Assembly (NCBI RefSeq): GCF_032460525.1
Contig: NZ_CP135963.1
Coordinates: 3,472,001-3,536,000 of the forward strand
Length of the DNA: 64,000 nucleotides
Reading direction: 5' to 3'
Source: Geodermatophilus sp. DSM 44513
GTDB taxonomy: Bacteria; Actinomycetota; Actinomycetes; Mycobacteriales; Geodermatophilaceae
The notes beneath the pieces were generated by a model. It was given only the letters and a program-made list of their open reading frames with translations, searched no databases and was not told the origin of the DNA. Both the position numbers and the translations under genes were made by a program. Position 1 is the stretch's first letter, and each line of letters opens with the position of its first letter. Of the stretch, positions 1 through 9,417 are shown piece after piece.

Positions 1-2
1 GT

Positions 3-740
3 GGCGTCCCCTACGCCGCGCTCCCGGCACCCGTGCGCACCGTCGGCGCGGTGCTGGAGACCGCCTTCCACCCGGCCCGGTCCGGGCGCAACCACCTGCG
101 GGTCTACTGCCGGGCGGCGGGCCTGCCGCCCGGCCGCGCCGACGAGGTGCTCGCCCAGGTCGGGCTGGCCGACGCCGGCCGGCGCCGCGCGGGCGGGTAC
201 TCCCTGGGCATGCGCCAGCGGCTGGCGCTGGCCACCGCGCTGCTCGGCGACCCGGCGGTGCTGGTGCTCGACGAGCCGGCCAACGGGCTGGACCCCGAGG
301 GCATCCAGTGGCTGCGCGGCTTCCTGCGCCACCTCGCGCACGACGAGGGGCGCACCGTGCTGGTCTCCAGCCACCTGCTCGCGGAGATGGAGCAGACCGC
401 CGACCGCGTGGTGATCGTGGGCGCCGGGCGGCTGGTCCGCGAGGGGTCGATCGCCGAGCTGCGCTCCGGCGCCCAGGGCACCGGGCCGGTGCTGGTGCGC
501 AGCCCGGAGGCCGGCCGGCTGGCCGAGGTCCTCCGCGCGGCCGGGTTCTCCGTCGCACCCGACGACGACGGCCGGATCGCCGTGGCCGGCACGACGCCGG
601 CCGCCGTGGGCGCGCAGGCCTTCCGCGCGGGCCTGGAGCTGCACGAGCTGCGCGCGGAGAGCAGCGGTCTGGAGGAGCTGTACTTCCGGCTCACCGCCGG
701 CCAGGAGCAGTACGCCGCGCCCGAGGGGAGCCGACCGTGA
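3..740 (+). CDS. ABC transporter ATP-binding protein (5' truncated by window edge)
   Basis: This is the C-terminal part of an ABC-type ATPase that would energise export together with the permease encoded next. The Walker A region lies upstream of the window. Visible are an ABC signature-like stretch (SLGMRQRLALATALLG), Walker B with catalytic Glu (VLVLDEPANGLDP) and the H-loop (VLVSSHLLAEME), followed by a roughly 90-residue C-terminal domain. The reading frame is already open at base 3, so the true start is outside. The stop overlaps the permease GTG by 4 bp, indicating translational coupling. The substrate cannot be told from the sequence. Confidence 0.92.
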   Translation, partial: GVPYAALPAPVRTVGAVLETAFHPARSGRNHLRVYCRAAGLPPGRADEVLAQVGLADAGRRRAGGYSLGMRQRLALATALLGDPAVLVLDEPANGLDPEGIQWLRGFLRHLAHDEGRTVLVSSHLLAEMEQTADRVVIVGAGRLVREGSIAELRSGAQGTGPVLVRSPEAGRLAEVLRAAGFSVAPDDDGRIAVAGTTPAAVGAQAFRAGLELHELRAESSGLEELYFRLTAGQEQYAAPEGSRP

Positions 741-1519
741 CCAAGCTGGTCCGTGCCGAGTGGACCAAGCTGTTCACCACCCGCGTCTGGATCGGGCTGC
801 TGCTCGGCGCCTGTGTCCTGGTCGCCGGCTTCACCGCGCTGTTCACCGCCTTCGCCGGCAGCGCCGACGAGGGGGGCGGCCCCGGCGGGGGCGGCCCACC
901 GCTGCCCCCGGTGGGCACCCCGGAGTACGAGCAGCTGGCCCTGGCCACCGGTGCCAACGTCACGGTGCTGTTCCTCATCCTCGGCATCATCGGGACCACC
1001 CAGGAGTTCCGGCACCGCACGGCCACGCCGACCTTCCTCACCACGCCCCGGCGCGGGCGGGTGGTCACGGCCAAGCTGCTCGCCTACGCGCTGGCCGCGG
1101 TGCCCCTGGCCGTGGTGGTCATCTGCGTCAACGTCGCCGTCGTCCTGCTCTACGCCGGCGCGCGCGGGGACGCCCCGGAGCTGTCCGGGGACAACCTCCG
1201 CGTGCTCGCCGGGGTCGGGGCGGCCCTGGTCGTCTACACGGTGATCGGCGTCGGGGTCGGCGCGCTCGTGCGCAACCAGGTCGGCGCCATCGTGGGCGCC
1301 CTGGTCTACCTGTTCGTCGTCGAGGCGATCGTGCAGCTGGTCCCGGCCCTGTCCGACGCCTACAAGTGGCTGCCCGGCGGTGCCCTGGAGGCGATGACGG
1401 CCACGATCGGACTCACCGACCTGCTCGAGCCCTGGCAGGGCGGCCTGGTGCTGCTGGGCTACGGGATCGCGGCGGCCGTGCTGGGGACGCTGCTCGCCGT
1501 CCGCCGCGACGTCGTGTGA
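737..1519 (+). CDS. ABC-2 type transporter permease
   Basis: 260-residue integral membrane protein, the membrane half of the exporter with the preceding ATPase. It opens with VRAEWTKLFTTRVW, typical of ABC-2 permeases, then a first membrane helix (about 17-40), a Gly/Pro-rich extracellular loop, and about five more hydrophobic segments (near 75-92, 113-140, 155-175, 180-198 and 233-252). The GTG at 737 overlaps the ATPase TGA (GTGA). Related two-gene actinobacterial systems are usually described as drug or lipid exporters, but no specificity motif is visible here. Confidence 0.88.
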   Translation: MTKLVRAEWTKLFTTRVWIGLLLGACVLVAGFTALFTAFAGSADEGGGPGGGGPPLPPVGTPEYEQLALATGANVTVLFLILGIIGTTQEFRHRTATPTFLTTPRRGRVVTAKLLAYALAAVPLAVVVICVNVAVVLLYAGARGDAPELSGDNLRVLAGVGAALVVYTVIGVGVGALVRNQVGAIVGALVYLFVVEAIVQLVPALSDAYKWLPGGALEAMTATIGLTDLLEPWQGGLVLLGYGIAAAVLGTLLAVRRDVV

Positions 1520-1575
1520 CAGCGGGCGACGCCCGCCTGACCGGACACCGTCTCCCCGACCCCACGAGGACCCCG

Positions 1576-2385
1576 ATGACCACGCGCATGACCGCCCCCC
1601 GGCTGGGCCGGCTGATCGCCGACGGCGACGCCACCGCCGTCCGCACCGCCGTCCGCGACGCCCCGCGGCTGCTGACGGCCACCGTCGAGCGGGACGGCCA
1701 GGGCGGCTGGACGCCGCTGCACCTGGCGGTCGCGGAGGGCCGGGCCGAGCTCGTGCGGCTGCTGGTCGAGGCGGGCGCGGACCTCCGCGCGCGCACCGAG
1801 CACGGCCGGGACCCGCTGCACACCGCCCTGGAGTGCGCCCCCCACCTCGTCCCGCTGCTGCGCGAGCTGGGCGCGCCGGTGGACGCCGCCAGCGCCGCCT
1901 ACCTCGACGACTGCGCACGGCTGGACGCCGAGCTGGCCGGCGGGGCGCCGCTGGTCGACCCGGTCACCGGGGTGGACCTGCTGGTGATCGCCGCGACCGG
2001 TGGCGCGGCCGGCACCGCGCGGGTGCTGCTGGACCGGGGCGCCGACGCCGACGGCGGCGCGCTGCACGCCGCCGCGGCCGGCACCCGGCTGGAGCTGGTC
2101 CGCCTGCTGCTGGCCGCCGGCGCCGACGTCAACCGCCGCGACCCCGACACCGGCCGGTGCCCGCTGCACGCCGCCGTGTCGGCCGGCGCGGACGGGGACG
2201 TCCCCGAGGTGGTGGGCGCGCTGCTCGACGCGGGCGCCGACGTCGACGCCACCACCGCCGACGGGGCCAGCGCCCTGGACATCAGCCGGGTGGCCGCGGC
2301 CCGCAACCGCCGGGGGGACGCCGGTCGGGCGACCGCGCACGACGCGCTGACCGAACTCCTGGTGACCCGCGGCGCCACGGGGTGA
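1576..2385 (+). CDS. ankyrin repeat protein
   Basis: 269-residue soluble protein made almost entirely of about five ankyrin repeats. They are recognised by GWTPLHLAVAEGRAELVRLL, GRDPLHTALE, VIAATGGAAGTARVLLDRGA, GALHAAAAGTRLELVRLLLA and GRCPLHAAVSAGADGDVPEV. There is no signal peptide, membrane segment or catalytic domain, so it is probably a protein-protein adaptor. Start ATG 1576; a second ATG at 1588 is also possible. It lies 56 bp after the ABC permease on the same strand, and a family-A hairpin repeat begins directly after its stop. The binding partner is unknown. Confidence 0.85.
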   Translation: MTTRMTAPRLGRLIADGDATAVRTAVRDAPRLLTATVERDGQGGWTPLHLAVAEGRAELVRLLVEAGADLRARTEHGRDPLHTALECAPHLVPLLRELGAPVDAASAAYLDDCARLDAELAGGAPLVDPVTGVDLLVIAATGGAAGTARVLLDRGADADGGALHAAAAGTRLELVRLLLAAGADVNRRDPDTGRCPLHAAVSAGADGDVPEVVGALLDAGADVDATTADGASALDISRVAAARNRRGDAGRATAHDALTELLVTRGATG

Positions 2386-2448
2386 AGGACCACCCTGCCC
2401 CCCCACGCCTCGCGAGCTCGGCGCGGGCCCCTGCACGGTGGCCGTTCC
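2386..2448 (+). repeat. family-A intergenic hairpin repeat, copy 1
   Basis: Starts on the base after the ankyrin gene stop. The 5' arm (ggaccaccctgc) pairs imperfectly with the 3' arm (gcacggtggcc) around a ctcgcgagctcg core. It is about 90% identical by eye to the copy at 17695-17757 read on the other strand. The position suggests a transcription terminator. The remaining bases up to the kgd start hold a TAGACT -10-like hexamer at 2514-2519. Confidence 0.7.
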
Positions 2449-2560
2449 GCCCGGGAGCGCCGGCGCGGCCGTCCGACACCCCGTGGGCCGACGGGGGCGG
2501 GCGTAGACTCCGTCCCCGGTCCTGAGACGTGCACCGACGACGAAGAAGGCACTCGACCCC

Positions 2561-5500
2561 GTGTCCAGCGTGAGCTCATCCCGGCCGTCCGCCACCTCCT
2601 CCTCCTCCGCGGTGGCCGGCTTCGGCACCAACGAGTGGCTGGTCGAGGAGATGTACCAGCAGTACCTCGCCGATCCCGCCAGCGTGGACCAGGCGTGGCA
2701 CGACTTCTTCGCCGACTACCGGCCGGGCAGCCCGGTGGCCGCCAGCGACGACCGGGAGACACCGGCCCCCGAGACCGCCGCGCCCGCGCCGGCCGGGGAA
2801 CCCGCCGACGCGCCGGCCCGCCCCGCCGCCGCGCCGGCCCCGCCGGCCCCGACGCCGGACCGGTCCGACCGGTCGCCGGCACCCGAGCAGGAGCCCACCC
2901 GGGACGCCGGTGCCCCCTCGCGGGCCACCCGCGTCGAGGAACGCACCGAGGACACCGTCGTGGGACGGGCCGCCGAGCGCGCCGAGCAGCAGCAGCCGGC
3001 CGCCAGGGCGGCCACGCCCGCCGCGAAGCCCGCCGCGAAGCCCGCCGCGAAGCCGGCCGCTGGGCCCGCCGCCGAGAAGGCGGCCACCGCGCGGGAGTCC
3101 GCGGACGAGGGTCCGCGGCGCGTGCCGCTGCGCGGCGCGGCGGCCAGCGTCGTGAAGAACATGAACGCCTCGCTGACCGTGCCGACGGCCACCAGCGTGC
3201 GCGCCGTACCGGCGAAGCTGCTGGCCGACAACCGCATCGTCGTCAACAACCACCTGGCCCGCTCCCGCGGCGGCAAGGTGTCCTTCACGCACCTGATCGG
3301 CTACGCGCTGGTCCGGGCGCTCGACGACTTCCCCAACATGAACGCCTCCTACGCCGAGGTCGACGGCAAGCCGACCCTGGTGCAGCCCGAGCACGTCAAC
3401 TTCGGCCTGGCCATCGACCTGCCCAAGGCCGACGGCTCCCGCACCCTCGTCGTCGCCTCGATCAAGGCCGCCGAGGAGATGGACTTCGCCCGGTTCTGGG
3501 GCGCCTACGAGGACGTCATCCGCCGCGCCCGCGCGGGCAAGCTGACGCTGGAGGACTTCTCCGGCACCACCGTCAGCCTGACCAACCCGGGCACGATCGG
3601 CACCAACCACTCGGTGCCGCGGCTGACCGCCGGCCAGGGCGCCATCATCGGCGTGGGCGCCATGGACTACCCGGCGGAGTTCCAGGGGATGAGCCCCGAG
3701 GCGCTCACCGACATGGCGGTCAGCAAGATCATCACGCTGACGTCGACCTACGACCACCGGATCATCCAGGGCGCGGAGTCCGGCGACTTCCTGCGCCGCC
3801 TGCACTCCCTGCTGCTGGGTGAGGACGGCTTCTACGACGAGGTCTTCCGGTCGCTGCGCATCCCCTACGAGCCGGTGCGCTGGATGCCCGACGTGCGGGT
3901 CAGCCGCGAGGGGCAGATCGACAAGGAAGCCCGGGTCATCGAGGTCATCGACTCCTACCGGCGCAACGGCCACCTCATGGCCGACACCGACCCGCTGGAG
4001 TTCAAGGTCCGCAGCCACCCCGACCTGGACATCCTCCAGCACGGCCTGACGCTGTGGGACCTCGACCGCAGGTTCCCCGTCGGCGGCTTCGCCGGCGAGA
4101 AGGTCATGGCCCTGCGGGACGTGCTCGGGGTGCTGCGCAACTCCTACTGCCGCACCGTCGGCGTGGAGTACATGTACATCACCGACCCCGAAGAGCGGGA
4201 GTGGATCCAGCAGCGGGTCGAGCTCAAGGCCGAGCAGCCGGACCGGGAGAAGCAGAAGCACGTGCTGGGCCGGCTGAACGCCGCCGAGGCGTTCGAGACC
4301 TTCCTGCAGACGAAGTACGTCGGCCAGAAGCGGTTCAGCCTCGAGGGCGGCGAGTCGGTCATCCCGCTGCTGGACGAGGTCCTCGTCGCCGGCACCGACC
4401 ACGGCCTGGAGGAGGTCGCGATCGGCATGGCGCACCGCGGGCGGCTCAACGTGCTGGCCAACGTGCTCGGCAAGAGCTACGCCAAGATCTTCGGCGAGTT
4501 CGAGGGCAACATCGACCCCGGCACCGTGCAGGGCTCCGGCGACGTCAAGTACCACCTCGGCGCCGAGGGCACGTTCGAGAACCCGCTGCGCCCGGGGGCG
4601 ACGATCGCCGTGTCGCTGGCCAGCAACCCCTCGCACCTGGAGACGGTCAACCCCGTCCTCGAGGGGATCGTGCGCGCCAAGCAGGACCGGATCGACAAGG
4701 GCGAGCAGGGCTTCACCGTCATGCCGGTGCTGCTGCACGGCGACTCCGCCTTCGCCGGGCAGGGCGTCGTCGCCGAGACGCTGAACCTGTCCCAGCTGCG
4801 CGGCTACCGCACCGGCGGCACCGTGCACGTGGTCATCAACAACCAGGTCGGCTTCACCACCAGCCCGGCCGCGGCCCGCTCGAGCCTGTACTCCACCGAC
4901 GTCGCGCGGATGATCGGCGCCCCGGTCTTCCACGTCAACGGCGACGACCCGGAGGCCTGCGTGCGGATGGCGCGGCTGGCGGTGGACTACCGGCAGGCGT
5001 TCAAGAAGGACGTCGTCATCGACCTGGTCTGCTACCGCCGGCGCGGGCACAACGAGGGCGACGACCCGTCGATGACCCAGCCGCTGATGTACGACATCAT
5101 CGACCGCAAGCGCTCGGTCCGGAAGCTGTACACCGAGTCGCTCATCGGCCGCGGCGACATCACGCTGCAGGAGGCCGAGGAGGCGCTGCGCGACTACCGG
5201 GACCAGCTGGAGCGCGCGTTCTCCGAGACCCACGACTCGACCGACACGCCCAAGGCCCAGCCGCTCATGGACCAGCCGGCCGCGCAGGAGACGCAGGTGG
5301 CCACCGCCATCAGCCCCGAGGTCATGAAGGCCATCGGTGACGCGCACGTCTCCCTGCCGCCGTCGTTCACCGTGCACCCGAAGCTGCAGCGGATGCTCGA
5401 GCGGCGCGCGGCGATGGTCAGCGAGGGCGGCATCGACTGGGCCATGGGCGAGCTGCTGGCCTTCGGGTCGCTGCTCGTGCAGGGCGTCCCGGTGCGGCTG

Positions 5501-6472
5501 GCCGGCCAGGACTCCCGCCGCGGCACCTTCGTGCAGCGGCACTCGGTGCTCATCGACCGGGAGACCGCGGCGGAGCACACGCCGCTGGCCAACCTGTCCG
5601 AGGACCAGGCGAAGTTCTTCGTCTACGACTCGCTGCTCTCCGAGTACGCGGCCCTGGGCTTCGAGTACGGCTACTCGGTGGCCGACCCGGGGGCGCTCGT
5701 GCTGTGGGAGGCGCAGTTCGGCGACTTCGTCGACGGCGCCCAGATGGTCATCGACGAGTTCATCAGCTCCGGTGAGGCCAAGTGGGGTCAGCGCTCCGGC
5801 GTCGTGCTGCTGCTGCCGCACGGCCTCGAGGGCCAGGGCCCCGACCACTCCAGCGGCCGGATCGAGCGGTTCCTGCAGCTGTCGGCGGAGAACAACATGA
5901 CCGTCGCCAACTGCTCGACGCCGGGCAACTACTTCCACCTGCTGCGCCGCCAGGCGCTGTCGGACGTGCACCGGCCGCTGGTCGTGTTCACCCCGAAGTC
6001 GCTGCTGCGGGCCAAGGCCGCGGTCAGCCCGGTGTCGGACTTCACCGACGAGTCCTTCCGGCCGGTGCTGCCCGACCCGGGCGTGGGCGGCGAGCCGCTG
6101 GACGAGGGTGCGGTGCGCCGGGTGCTGCTGTGCAGCGGCAAGGTCGCCTACGACCTGGTCGCCGCGCGCGAGGCCACCGGCACCGCCGACACCGCGGTCG
6201 TCCGCGTCGAGCAGCTCTACCCGCTGCCCGCCGAGGAGGTCGTGCGGCAGCTGGAGCGCTACCCGTCGGCCGACGACGTCGTCTGGGTGCAGGAGGAGCC
6301 GGCCAACATGGGCGCCTGGCAGTTCATGGCCGTCAACCTGCCCGAGCACCTGCCGGCCGGACGCCGGCTGCGCCCGGTCACCCGCCGCGCCTCCGCCAGC
6401 CCCGCCGTGGGCTCGGCGAAGGTGCACGAGGCCGAGCAGAAGCAGCTGGTCGCGCAGGCCCTCGCCGACTGA
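2561..6472 (+). CDS. kgd: multifunctional 2-oxoglutarate dehydrogenase E1/decarboxylase with fused E2-like domain
   Basis: 1303-residue TCA-cycle enzyme of the actinobacterial Kgd/OdhA type. It uses thiamine diphosphate to decarboxylate 2-oxoglutarate and carries an E2-like acyltransferase domain on the same chain. In order: an N-terminal E1 segment ([15 protein letters not shown]), an Ala/Pro linker with a triple AKPA repeat (residues about 150-168), the succinyltransferase-like domain (about 190-430, catalytic region [13 protein letters not shown] near 396), then the dehydrogenase E1 domain with the ThDP site ([20 protein letters not shown] near 727) and NNQVGF. Mycobacterial homologues are about 1230 residues; the longer linker accounts for most of the difference. 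GTG start at 2561. Confidence 0.97.
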   Translation: MSSVSSSRPSATSSSSAVAGFGTNEWLVEEMYQQYLADPASVDQAWHDFFADYRPGSPVAASDDRETPAPETAAPAPAGEPADAPARPAAAPAPPAPTPDRSDRSPAPEQEPTRDAGAPSRATRVEERTEDTVVGRAAERAEQQQPAARAATPAAKPAAKPAAKPAAGPAAEKAATARESADEGPRRVPLRGAAASVVKNMNASLTVPTATSVRAVPAKLLADNRIVVNNHLARSRGGKVSFTHLIGYALVRALDDFPNMNASYAEVDGKPTLVQPEHVNFGLAIDLPKADGSRTLVVASIKAAEEMDFARFWGAYEDVIRRARAGKLTLEDFSGTTVSLTNPGTIGTNHSVPRLTAGQGAIIGVGAMDYPAEFQGMSPEALTDMAVSKIITLTSTYDHRIIQGAESGDFLRRLHSLLLGEDGFYDEVFRSLRIPYEPVRWMPDVRVSREGQIDKEARVIEVIDSYRRNGHLMADTDPLEFKVRSHPDLDILQHGLTLWDLDRRFPVGGFAGEKVMALRDVLGVLRNSYCRTVGVEYMYITDPEEREWIQQRVELKAEQPDREKQKHVLGRLNAAEAFETFLQTKYVGQKRFSLEGGESVIPLLDEVLVAGTDHGLEEVAIGMAHRGRLNVLANVLGKSYAKIFGEFEGNIDPGTVQGSGDVKYHLGAEGTFENPLRPGATIAVSLASNPSHLETVNPVLEGIVRAKQDRIDKGEQGFTVMPVLLHGDSAFAGQGVVAETLNLSQLRGYRTGGTVHVVINNQVGFTTSPAAARSSLYSTDVARMIGAPVFHVNGDDPEACVRMARLAVDYRQAFKKDVVIDLVCYRRRGHNEGDDPSMTQPLMYDIIDRKRSVRKLYTESLIGRGDITLQEAEEALRDYRDQLERAFSETHDSTDTPKAQPLMDQPAAQETQVATAISPEVMKAIGDAHVSLPPSFTVHPKLQRMLERRAAMVSEGGIDWAMGELLAFGSLLVQGVPVRLAGQDSRRGTFVQRHSVLIDRETAAEHTPLANLSEDQAKFFVYDSLLSEYAALGFEYGYSVADPGALVLWEAQFGDFVDGAQMVIDEFISSGEAKWGQRSGVVLLLPHGLEGQGPDHSSGRIERFLQLSAENNMTVANCSTPGNYFHLLRRQALSDVHRPLVVFTPKSLLRAKAAVSPVSDFTDESFRPVLPDPGVGGEPLDEGAVRRVLLCSGKVAYDLVAAREATGTADTAVVRVEQLYPLPAEEVVRQLERYPSADDVVWVQEEPANMGAWQFMAVNLPEHLPAGRRLRPVTRRASASPAVGSAKVHEAEQKQLVAQALAD
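3020..3055 (+). repeat. three tandem 12-nt units in the kgd linker
   Basis: Three near-identical copies of gccgcgaagccc encode the Ala-Lys-Pro-Ala linker between the N-terminal helix and the E2-like domain of Kgd. The number of units is likely to vary between strains by slippage. Confidence 0.85.
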
Positions 6473-6477
6473 CGCAC

Positions 6478-6660
6478 GTGTACTCCACCGATCGGGGCCT
6501 GGAGGAGCTGGCCGACCGGCGGGGCGAGGAGCAGGTGACCCTCGCCTGGCTGGCCGGCCAGCTGCAGGCCTTCGTCGACCAGCACCCCGACTTCGAGGTG
6601 CCGGTCGAGCGGCTGGCCACCTGGCTGGCCCGCGGCGGCACCGACGACGACGAGGACTGA
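6478..6660 (+). CDS. DUF6104-like small acidic protein
   Basis: 60-residue protein encoded 5 bp after kgd. It begins VYSTDRGLEELADRRGEEQV and ends in an acidic tail (GTDDDED). Small proteins of this form, with the conserved block PDFEVPVERLATWLAR, are found next to the 2-oxoglutarate dehydrogenase gene in many actinobacteria. The function is not established; co-transcription with kgd suggests a role with that enzyme. GTG start at 6478, with no second in-frame start before the conserved part. A family-A hairpin follows the stop at once. Confidence 0.8.
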   Translation: MYSTDRGLEELADRRGEEQVTLAWLAGQLQAFVDQHPDFEVPVERLATWLARGGTDDDED

Positions 6661-6720
6661 CGAAGGACCCCCTCGCCCCCAGCGCCTCGCACGCTCGGGG
6701 CCGGATCCTGCGAGGGGGCC
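6661..6720 (+). repeat. family-A intergenic hairpin repeat, copy 2
   Basis: Begins on the base after the stop of the small gene downstream of kgd. The perfect 9-bp stem ccccctcgc (6668-6676) and gcgaggggg (6710-6718) encloses a cctcgcacgctcgg core. It is probably a terminator-like element of the same family as those at 2386, 17695, 30643 and 50951. Confidence 0.75.
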
Positions 6721-6780
6721 GCGAGATCGGCGATCTCGCACGCGTGCGCAGGTCCAGGCGTGCGAGATCGCCGATCTCGC
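6721..6780. repeat. perfect inverted repeat built of two GATC-rich near-palindromes
   Basis: Two 23-nt arms (6721-6743 and 6758-6780) are exact reverse complements separated by 14 nt. Each arm contains the near-palindrome gcgagatcgncgatctcgc, so the element can fold as one long hairpin or two small ones. It directly follows the family-A hairpin and lies upstream of the metal-hydrolase gene. Confidence 0.85.
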
Positions 6781-6834
6781 CCTCCAGGGGCGCGCCTCCC
6801 GGGGGACGGCGGCCCGCACCGGCACGCTCGGTCG

Positions 6835-7551
6835 GTGCTCGGTCACTCGCACGCGCTGTCGGGGCTCGCCGCCGGTGCCGCCACGCTGCCCTGGGCCCCG
6901 GTCGGCGGCACCGTCGGGCAGGTCGCCTGGATCGCCGCCGTCGGCGGGATGGCCATGCTGCCCGACCTGGACCACAGCGGGTCCACCGTCTCGGACATGT
7001 GGGGCCCGCTCACCGACGTCCCCTCCGGTGCGATCGGCCGGCTGGCCCGGGGGCACCGCTGGGGTACCCACGACGCCGTCCTCGCGCCCCTCGTCTTCGG
7101 TGCGCTGGCCCTGGCCGCGGCCGACGCCTACTGGTCCAGCCTGCTGCTGCTGAGCCTGGCGATCGGGCTGGCGCTGCGCGCGCTGCACTTCGTCATCCCC
7201 GGACGCGCAGAGAACACCGTCGTGGGCAACCTGGTGCTCTCCTGGTGCGGGGCGTGGCTGCTGCTGGAGCACACCGCCCAGCCCGGGTGGCTGCCGTGGG
7301 CGGTGGCGCTGGGGGTGCTCACCCACATCGGCGGCGACGCGATCACCACGCAGGGCGTACCGGTGCCCCTGCTGTGGGTGGTCCGGCGCGCCCGCGTGGC
7401 GCTGACGCCGATGCGCACCGGGACGGCGCTGGAGACCGGTGTCCTGGTGCCGGCCTTCGTGCTGGCCACGCTGTGGTGCGTCTACCTCAACACCGACGTC
7501 CGCGGGGCGGTCGACCCGCTGCTGCAGGCCCTGCCCGGCCTCAGCGGGTGA
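6835..7551 (+). CDS. membrane-bound metal-dependent hydrolase (YdjM/LexA-binding-inner-membrane type)
   Basis: 238-residue membrane protein from a GTG at 6835. The start is chosen because the protein then begins VLGHSHALSG, the usual N-terminus of this family; an upstream extension would be translated across the inverted repeat. It has putative metal ligands near the N-terminus (GHSHALSG and MLPDLDH), the motif RGHRWGTHD, and several hydrophobic helices. The substrate is unknown. The last 11 bases overlap the 3' end of the convergent malic enzyme gene. Confidence 0.75.
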   Translation: MLGHSHALSGLAAGAATLPWAPVGGTVGQVAWIAAVGGMAMLPDLDHSGSTVSDMWGPLTDVPSGAIGRLARGHRWGTHDAVLAPLVFGALALAAADAYWSSLLLLSLAIGLALRALHFVIPGRAENTVVGNLVLSWCGAWLLLEHTAQPGWLPWAVALGVLTHIGGDAITTQGVPVPLLWVVRRARVALTPMRTGTALETGVLVPAFVLATLWCVYLNTDVRGAVDPLLQALPGLSG

Positions 7552-8728
7552 CGCCCTGCTCGCGGGCCCGGTCGGCGACGGCGGCCGCGACGGCCTCGGC
7601 GACCCGCCGGTCCAGCGGGCTGGGCACCACGTAGTCGGCGCGCACCTCCTCGCCCACGACGTCGGCGATGGCGGTCGCCGCGGCCAGCTTCATCTCCTCG
7701 GTGATGCCGGTGGCGCCGGCGTCGATGGCGCCGCGGAAGACGCCGGGGAAGGCGAGCACGTTGTTGATCTGGTTGGGCTCGTTGCTGCGCCCGGTGGCCA
7801 CCACCGCGGCGTACCGGGCCGCCATCTCCGGGTCGACCTCGGGGATCGGGTTGGCCAGCGAGAACACGATGCAGTCCCGCGCCATCGAGGCGATCGCCGA
7901 CTCGGGCACCGAGCCGCCGGACAACCCCAGGTAGACGTCGGCGCCCTCCAGCGCCCCGACCATCGTGCCGGCGTAGCCGGAGCCGTTGGTGTTCTCGGCG
8001 AGCCAGCGCTTGACCGGGGTGAGGTCCTCCCGGCCGGTGTGCAGCACGCCCCGGGAGTCGGCCACGGCGAGCTCCCCCACGCCGGCCCCCAGCAGGATCT
8101 TGGTGCAGGCGACCCCGGCCGCACCGGCGCCGGAGACGACGACCCGCAGGTCGGCCAGCTCGCGACCCACGACCCGGGCGGCGTTGCGCAGCGCGGCCAG
8201 CACGACGATCGCCGTCCCGTGCTGGTCGTCGTGCATGACCGGGATGTCCAGCCGCTCGCGCAGCCGGTCCTCGATCTCGAAGCAGCGGGGGGCGCTGATG
8301 TCCTCGAGGTTGATGCCGCCGAAGGACGGCGCGATCGCCACGACCGTCTCCACGATGGCGTCCACGTCGGTCGTCGACAGCACCACCGGCACCGACGACA
8401 GACCGGCGAACTCGCTGAACAGGCAGGCCTTGCCCTCCATCACCGGCAGCGCGGCGGCGGGTCCGATGTCACCGAGCCCCAGCACGGCGGTGCCGTCGGA
8501 GACCACCGCGACCACGCGCGGGGCCCAGGTGAACCGGTCGGCGAGGGCGGGCTCCGCGGCGATCGCGCTGGACACCCGGGCGACCCCCGGGGTGTAGGTC
8601 AGCGCCAGGTCGGCCACCGACTCGATGCCGCGGGTGGGGCGGACGACCAGCTTGCCGCCCTCGTGCACCGCGAACGCCGGGTCGTCGGCGAACCGGTCGG
8701 CCGTCCCGTCCAGCTGCTGGGTGCTCAT
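7541..8728 (-). CDS. NAD(P)-dependent malic enzyme
   Basis: 395-residue enzyme for oxidative decarboxylation of malate to pyruvate, linking the TCA cycle to gluconeogenesis or NADPH supply. Visible are the N-terminal malic domain (TYTPGVARVSSAIA), the substrate/metal region (PSFGGINLEDISAPRCFEIE, MHDDQHGTAIVVLAAL) and the Rossmann domain (VVVSGAGAAGVACTKILL), then SLANPIPEVDPE. ATG at 8728 is preferred over an upstream extension because MSTQQLDG is a clean start. Its 3' end overlaps the convergent hydrolase. The bacterial short form lacks the C-terminal phosphotransacetylase domain. Confidence 0.93.
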   Translation of the reverse strand: MSTQQLDGTADRFADDPAFAVHEGGKLVVRPTRGIESVADLALTYTPGVARVSSAIAAEPALADRFTWAPRVVAVVSDGTAVLGLGDIGPAAALPVMEGKACLFSEFAGLSSVPVVLSTTDVDAIVETVVAIAPSFGGINLEDISAPRCFEIEDRLRERLDIPVMHDDQHGTAIVVLAALRNAARVVGRELADLRVVVSGAGAAGVACTKILLGAGVGELAVADSRGVLHTGREDLTPVKRWLAENTNGSGYAGTMVGALEGADVYLGLSGGSVPESAIASMARDCIVFSLANPIPEVDPEMAARYAAVVATGRSNEPNQINNVLAFPGVFRGAIDAGATGITEEMKLAAATAIADVVGEEVRADYVVPSPLDRRVAEAVAAAVADRAREQGVTR

Positions 8729-8793
8729 GGGCCCGGGAGCGTAACCGAATCGTGACCCGGGCACGTCCTCGGTCCGGCCGGGGACGGGCTGGC

Positions 8794-8799
8794 TACCGT
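8794..8799 (+). promoter_or_regulatory. leaderless -10 (TACCGT) for the epimerase gene
   Basis: The hexamer ends 6 nt before the GTG at 8806, so transcription would begin at or near the start codon. No Shine-Dalgarno sequence is visible. Confidence 0.5.
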
Positions 8800-8805
8800 C
8801 CAGGG

Positions 8806-9417
8806 GTGCAGACCCGCCCGCTCGCCGTCGGCGACGCCCACGTCCTCGACCTCGTGCCCCACGGCGACGCCCGCGGCCGGTTCACCGAGTGGTACCGCGC
8901 CGACGCACTCGCGCAGGCCGTCGGCCACGCCCTGCCGCTGGCCCAGGCCAACCACAGCGTGTCCGCGCGCGGGGTGCTGCGCGGGGTGCACTTCGCGCTG
9001 GTGCCGCCGGGGCAGGCCAAGTACGTGTACTGCCCGGCCGGGCGGGTGCTCGACGTCGTCGTCGACGTCCGGGTCGGCTCCCCCACCTTCGGCGCGCACG
9101 ACGCCGTCGTCCTGGACAGCGAACAGCCGCGGGCGGTCTACCTCGCGGAGGGTCTCGGGCACGCGTTCCTGTCGCTGGCCGACGGCAGCTCGGTCACCTA
9201 CCTGGTGTCCAGCGGCTACGACCCGGCCCGGGAGTTCGGTGTCTCGCCGGTGGACCCGGCCCTGGGCCTGCCGTGGCCCGCCGACGTGCAGTTCGAGCTG
9301 TCGGCCAAGGACCGCCAGGCACCCACGCTGGCCGAGGCCCGGGACCAGGGCCTGCTGCCGACGTACGAGGAGTGCCGGGCCCGCTACGCGGAACTGCGCG
9401 CGTCGGCTCAGCGCTGA
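8806..9417 (+). CDS. dTDP-4-dehydrorhamnose 3,5-epimerase family protein
   Basis: 203-residue cupin epimerase, which in the family converts dTDP-4-keto-6-deoxyglucose to the L-rhamnose precursor. Diagnostic blocks are the N-terminal RGRFTEWYRAD, NHSVSARGVLRGVHF (catalytic His region), PPGQAKYVYCPAGRVLDVVVDVRVGS split over two strands, and GLGHAFLSL. The length fits RmlC. No other rml genes are nearby, so the sugar pathway is encoded elsewhere or this is a paralogue for another deoxysugar. GTG start at 8806; its 3' end overlaps sodX by 10 bp. Confidence 0.88.
   Translation: MQTRPLAVGDAHVLDLVPHGDARGRFTEWYRADALAQAVGHALPLAQANHSVSARGVLRGVHFALVPPGQAKYVYCPAGRVLDVVVDVRVGSPTFGAHDAVVLDSEQPRAVYLAEGLGHAFLSLADGSSVTYLVSSGYDPAREFGVSPVDPALGLPWPADVQFELSAKDRQAPTLAEARDQGLLPTYEECRARYAELRASAQR

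Noticed and set aside
3020..3055. CRISPR-like repeat
   Set aside because: The 12-nt units are contiguous, in frame and encode an Ala-Lys-Pro linker; there are no spacers. No CRISPR array was found elsewhere.
2576..6427. A 1283-codon open frame opposite kgd on the minus strand
   Set aside because: It is the antisense shadow of a GC-rich gene: low-complexity His/Arg/Gly/Val sequence without any domain. kgd is unmistakable on the plus strand.
8806..9417. An O-antigen or rhamnose biosynthesis locus
   Set aside because: Only the epimerase-like gene is present; neighbours are malic enzyme and the NiSOD pair.
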